Assembly: GCA_025455245.1 (NCBI GenBank)
Contig: JALOMX010000022.1
Coordinates: forward strand, 1 to 17,737
Source of the DNA: Chitinophagaceae bacterium
GTDB lineage: Bacteria; Bacteroidota; Bacteroidia; Chitinophagales; Chitinophagaceae
Direction: 5' to 3'
DNA: 17,737 nt
Shown: positions 16,764 through 17,737 of the stretch, piece after piece
Layout of the letters: every line of letters starts with the position of its first letter
Numbering within the stretch: position 1 is the first letter of the stretch
Program-made: the position numbers and the translations under genes
The notes under the pieces: model-generated
Database searches by the model: none
Told to the model about the DNA's origin: nothing
The model's input: the letters and a program-made list of their open reading frames with translations, nothing else

Positions 16764-17348
16764 TTATTCCTTTTTGAATACCATATCAACAACCTCCCGG
16801 TAATTAAATACAGGATAAATCCCTTGCTTTCCCGTTTGATAAAAGTAAGCAGAACTATGTACATAATCAACCGGAGATGCAACCAAACACCATTTTCCTC
16901 TACAGGGGTTCATATGGTAATAATCCAGCTTTTGCTTCATAAAGGCTTCTGAAGTGCACAATTTCCAGTCAAAAGAAAGTTCCCACACATCATGTTGTTT
17001 ATTCTTTGCCAACCTGCCCGGTTCAACGCGTTTTGCTAATTGAGCAAGGATTTCAGTAGCCCCCATTTTCTCCAATCTTTCAACTATGGCATAAGCCATA
17101 AACCGCTTACCGTTTCCTACAATCGTATTGATGGATATATCTGTTTGAACAAAAGTTATCATTACATGAACATGGTTCGGCATGATTATATAACCATTGA
17201 TTTTATGACCTTGCATTTTTAATAAATCAAACCAATGGTAAACTAAATCGTAACCATTCACCATTTCAATAAGCGGTAGCCATCCCGCACAAGTGAATGT
17301 AATTGAAAATACGCCGTGACTATATGGAATCGTCTTGCGGGTTGGCAT
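16764..17348 (-). CDS. REP-associated tyrosine transposase (RAYT, Y1/IS200-like)
   Basis: This 194-residue single-strand DNA transposase carries the HUH motif as MPNHVHVMI, with H59 and H61 as metal ligands. The catalytic tyrosine is probably Y143 in KLDYYHMNP, the equivalent of the family's YIHxNP block, followed by DYVHSSAYFY as in RAYT proteins. The N-terminus VFSITFTCAGWLPLI is the usual first strand. Length (about 190) matches Bacteroidota members, and both catalytic motifs are intact, so the enzyme may be active. ATG 17348 is the natural start. The gene is flanked on both sides by REP-like palindromes. Its stop (16766-16764) is in the same reading frame as the RHS gene that follows, with 14 sense codons between the stop and the formal RHS start. 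Confidence 0.92.
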   Translation of the reverse strand: MPTRKTIPYSHGVFSITFTCAGWLPLIEMVNGYDLVYHWFDLLKMQGHKINGYIIMPNHVHVMITFVQTDISINTIVGNGKRFMAYAIVERLEKMGATEILAQLAKRVEPGRLAKNKQHDVWELSFDWKLCTSEAFMKQKLDYYHMNPCRGKWCLVASPVDYVHSSAYFYQTGKQGIYPVFNYREVVDMVFKKE

Positions 17349-17379
17349 GGTGTAAAAATAAAGTATCGTGGATTTATAC

Positions 17380-17414
17380 GCAACGTCCCCCTTCTTGGGT
17401 CGGGGAGACGTTGC
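17380..17414 (+). repeat. REP-like palindrome, right copy
   Basis: GCAACGTC and GACGTTGC are perfect 8-base arms, extended by C-run and G-run pairing with one unpaired A, around a loop containing TTCTTGGGTC. The 35-base unit is the inverted counterpart of the copy at 16718-16751. Confidence 0.82.
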
Positions 17415-17417
17415 TGG

Positions 17418-17737
17418 GAAAGAGCGTATTTAAATGTCGTGTTCTTTGATGAAAGGTTTACATTTGTACCTGAGGCCAGCCAACAGTTGCGGGTATTAAA
17501 CGCCGGTAATGGTGTGGCGCCGTTAGTTCTTTCAAATATCAGGGTGCCAAAGAATGGATATGTGATGGTATTCCTCTCCAACGAGAGTGAAGAACCGGTA
17601 TTCTTTGATGACTTTAAGGTTCGGCATGACCATGGGAGAATTCTCGAAGAGAATCATTATTATGCGTACGGACTAAAAATAGCGGCACTAAGTAGTAAGG
17701 CCTTTGGTGGTGCGCAAAACAACTACCAGTACCAGGG
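17418..17737 (+). pseudogene. 5'-truncated RHS gene fragment, opposite orientation (continues past window)
   Basis: Translated from 17418 to the window edge, this frame reads ERAYLNVVFFDERFTFVPE, later VPKNGYVMVFLSNESE, then FFDDFKVRH and EENHYYAYGL. These match residues about 765-850 of the minus-strand RHS protein ([52 protein letters not shown]) in order and spacing. It is therefore a paralogous RHS gene read towards the right. Similarity begins within a few bases of the right palindrome; upstream the frame runs through the palindrome without RHS character and without a convincing start. The RHS core and any tail lie beyond the window. The two copies are clearly diverged at the nucleotide level. 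I call it a 5'-truncated remnant, though a downstream internal start cannot be excluded. Confidence 0.8.

Larger units (their letters stand above)
16717..17415 (-). mobile_element. RAYT element bracketed by inverted REP-like palindromes
   Basis: One transposase gene (16764-17348, minus) lies between two inverted copies of a 34-35 base imperfect palindrome. The matching sequence runs from 16717 on the left to 17415 on the right and stops abruptly outside both copies. Y1 transposases of this type act on REP hairpins as single-stranded substrates. I see no duplicated target site, as expected for this mechanism. Confidence 0.75.

Noticed and set aside
17258..17581. A 107-codon minus-strand frame across the right palindrome and the RHS fragment
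   Set aside because: Its start is opposite RHS-homologous sequence on the plus strand, and it overlaps the RAYT gene in another frame. The plus-strand reading has clear homology; this one has none.

Overview
The window looks like Bacteroidota DNA, most probably the Chitinophagaceae group. The pointers are a SusC/SusD outer-membrane pair, a TTTG / TAnnTTTG-type promoter, a futalosine-pathway MqnC, and RHS proteins of the style common in that group. This placement is inference from gene content; no rRNA or other phylogenetic marker is present. I see no tRNA, rRNA or CRISPR array.

Positions 1-6233 are compact housekeeping DNA. An inositol-monophosphatase-like gene runs off the left edge on the minus strand, diverging from a family-2 glycosyltransferase. 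The glycosyltransferase converges on a YegS/DAG-kinase-type lipid kinase, which diverges from a small PAP2-like membrane protein. That gene converges, with overlapping stop codons, on a two-gene minus-strand unit: a secreted aspartyl protease with a PDZ domain, coupled by ATGA overlap to an M16 zinc peptidase. Positions 6283-10735 hold a SusC-SusD pair ending in a clear intrinsic terminator. A divergent mqnC (menaquinone biosynthesis) with its own terminator follows. About 590 bases with no recognisable gene (12103-12688) come next.

The right third (12689-17737) is accessory DNA. A minus-strand RHS gene of 1162 codons lacks its 5' part. It carries a LamG-like domain inserted between YD repeats, and ends in an AT-rich 227-residue tail after the RHS core. 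A small AT-rich predicted lipoprotein gene begins 3 bases after its stop, the layout of a polymorphic toxin followed by its immunity gene. Directly upstream lies a REP-associated tyrosine transposase (RAYT, Y1 family), bracketed by two inverted copies of a 34-35 base palindrome. Beyond the second palindrome is another RHS gene fragment on the plus strand, also cut at its 5' end. Two 5'-truncated RHS genes therefore point outward from one RAYT element, which a single simple insertion does not explain.

The most interesting material is this RHS/RAYT locus: the unexplained tail plus lipoprotein pair, the LamG insertion, and the rearrangement at the palindromes. Functions there are inferred from layout and motifs only.
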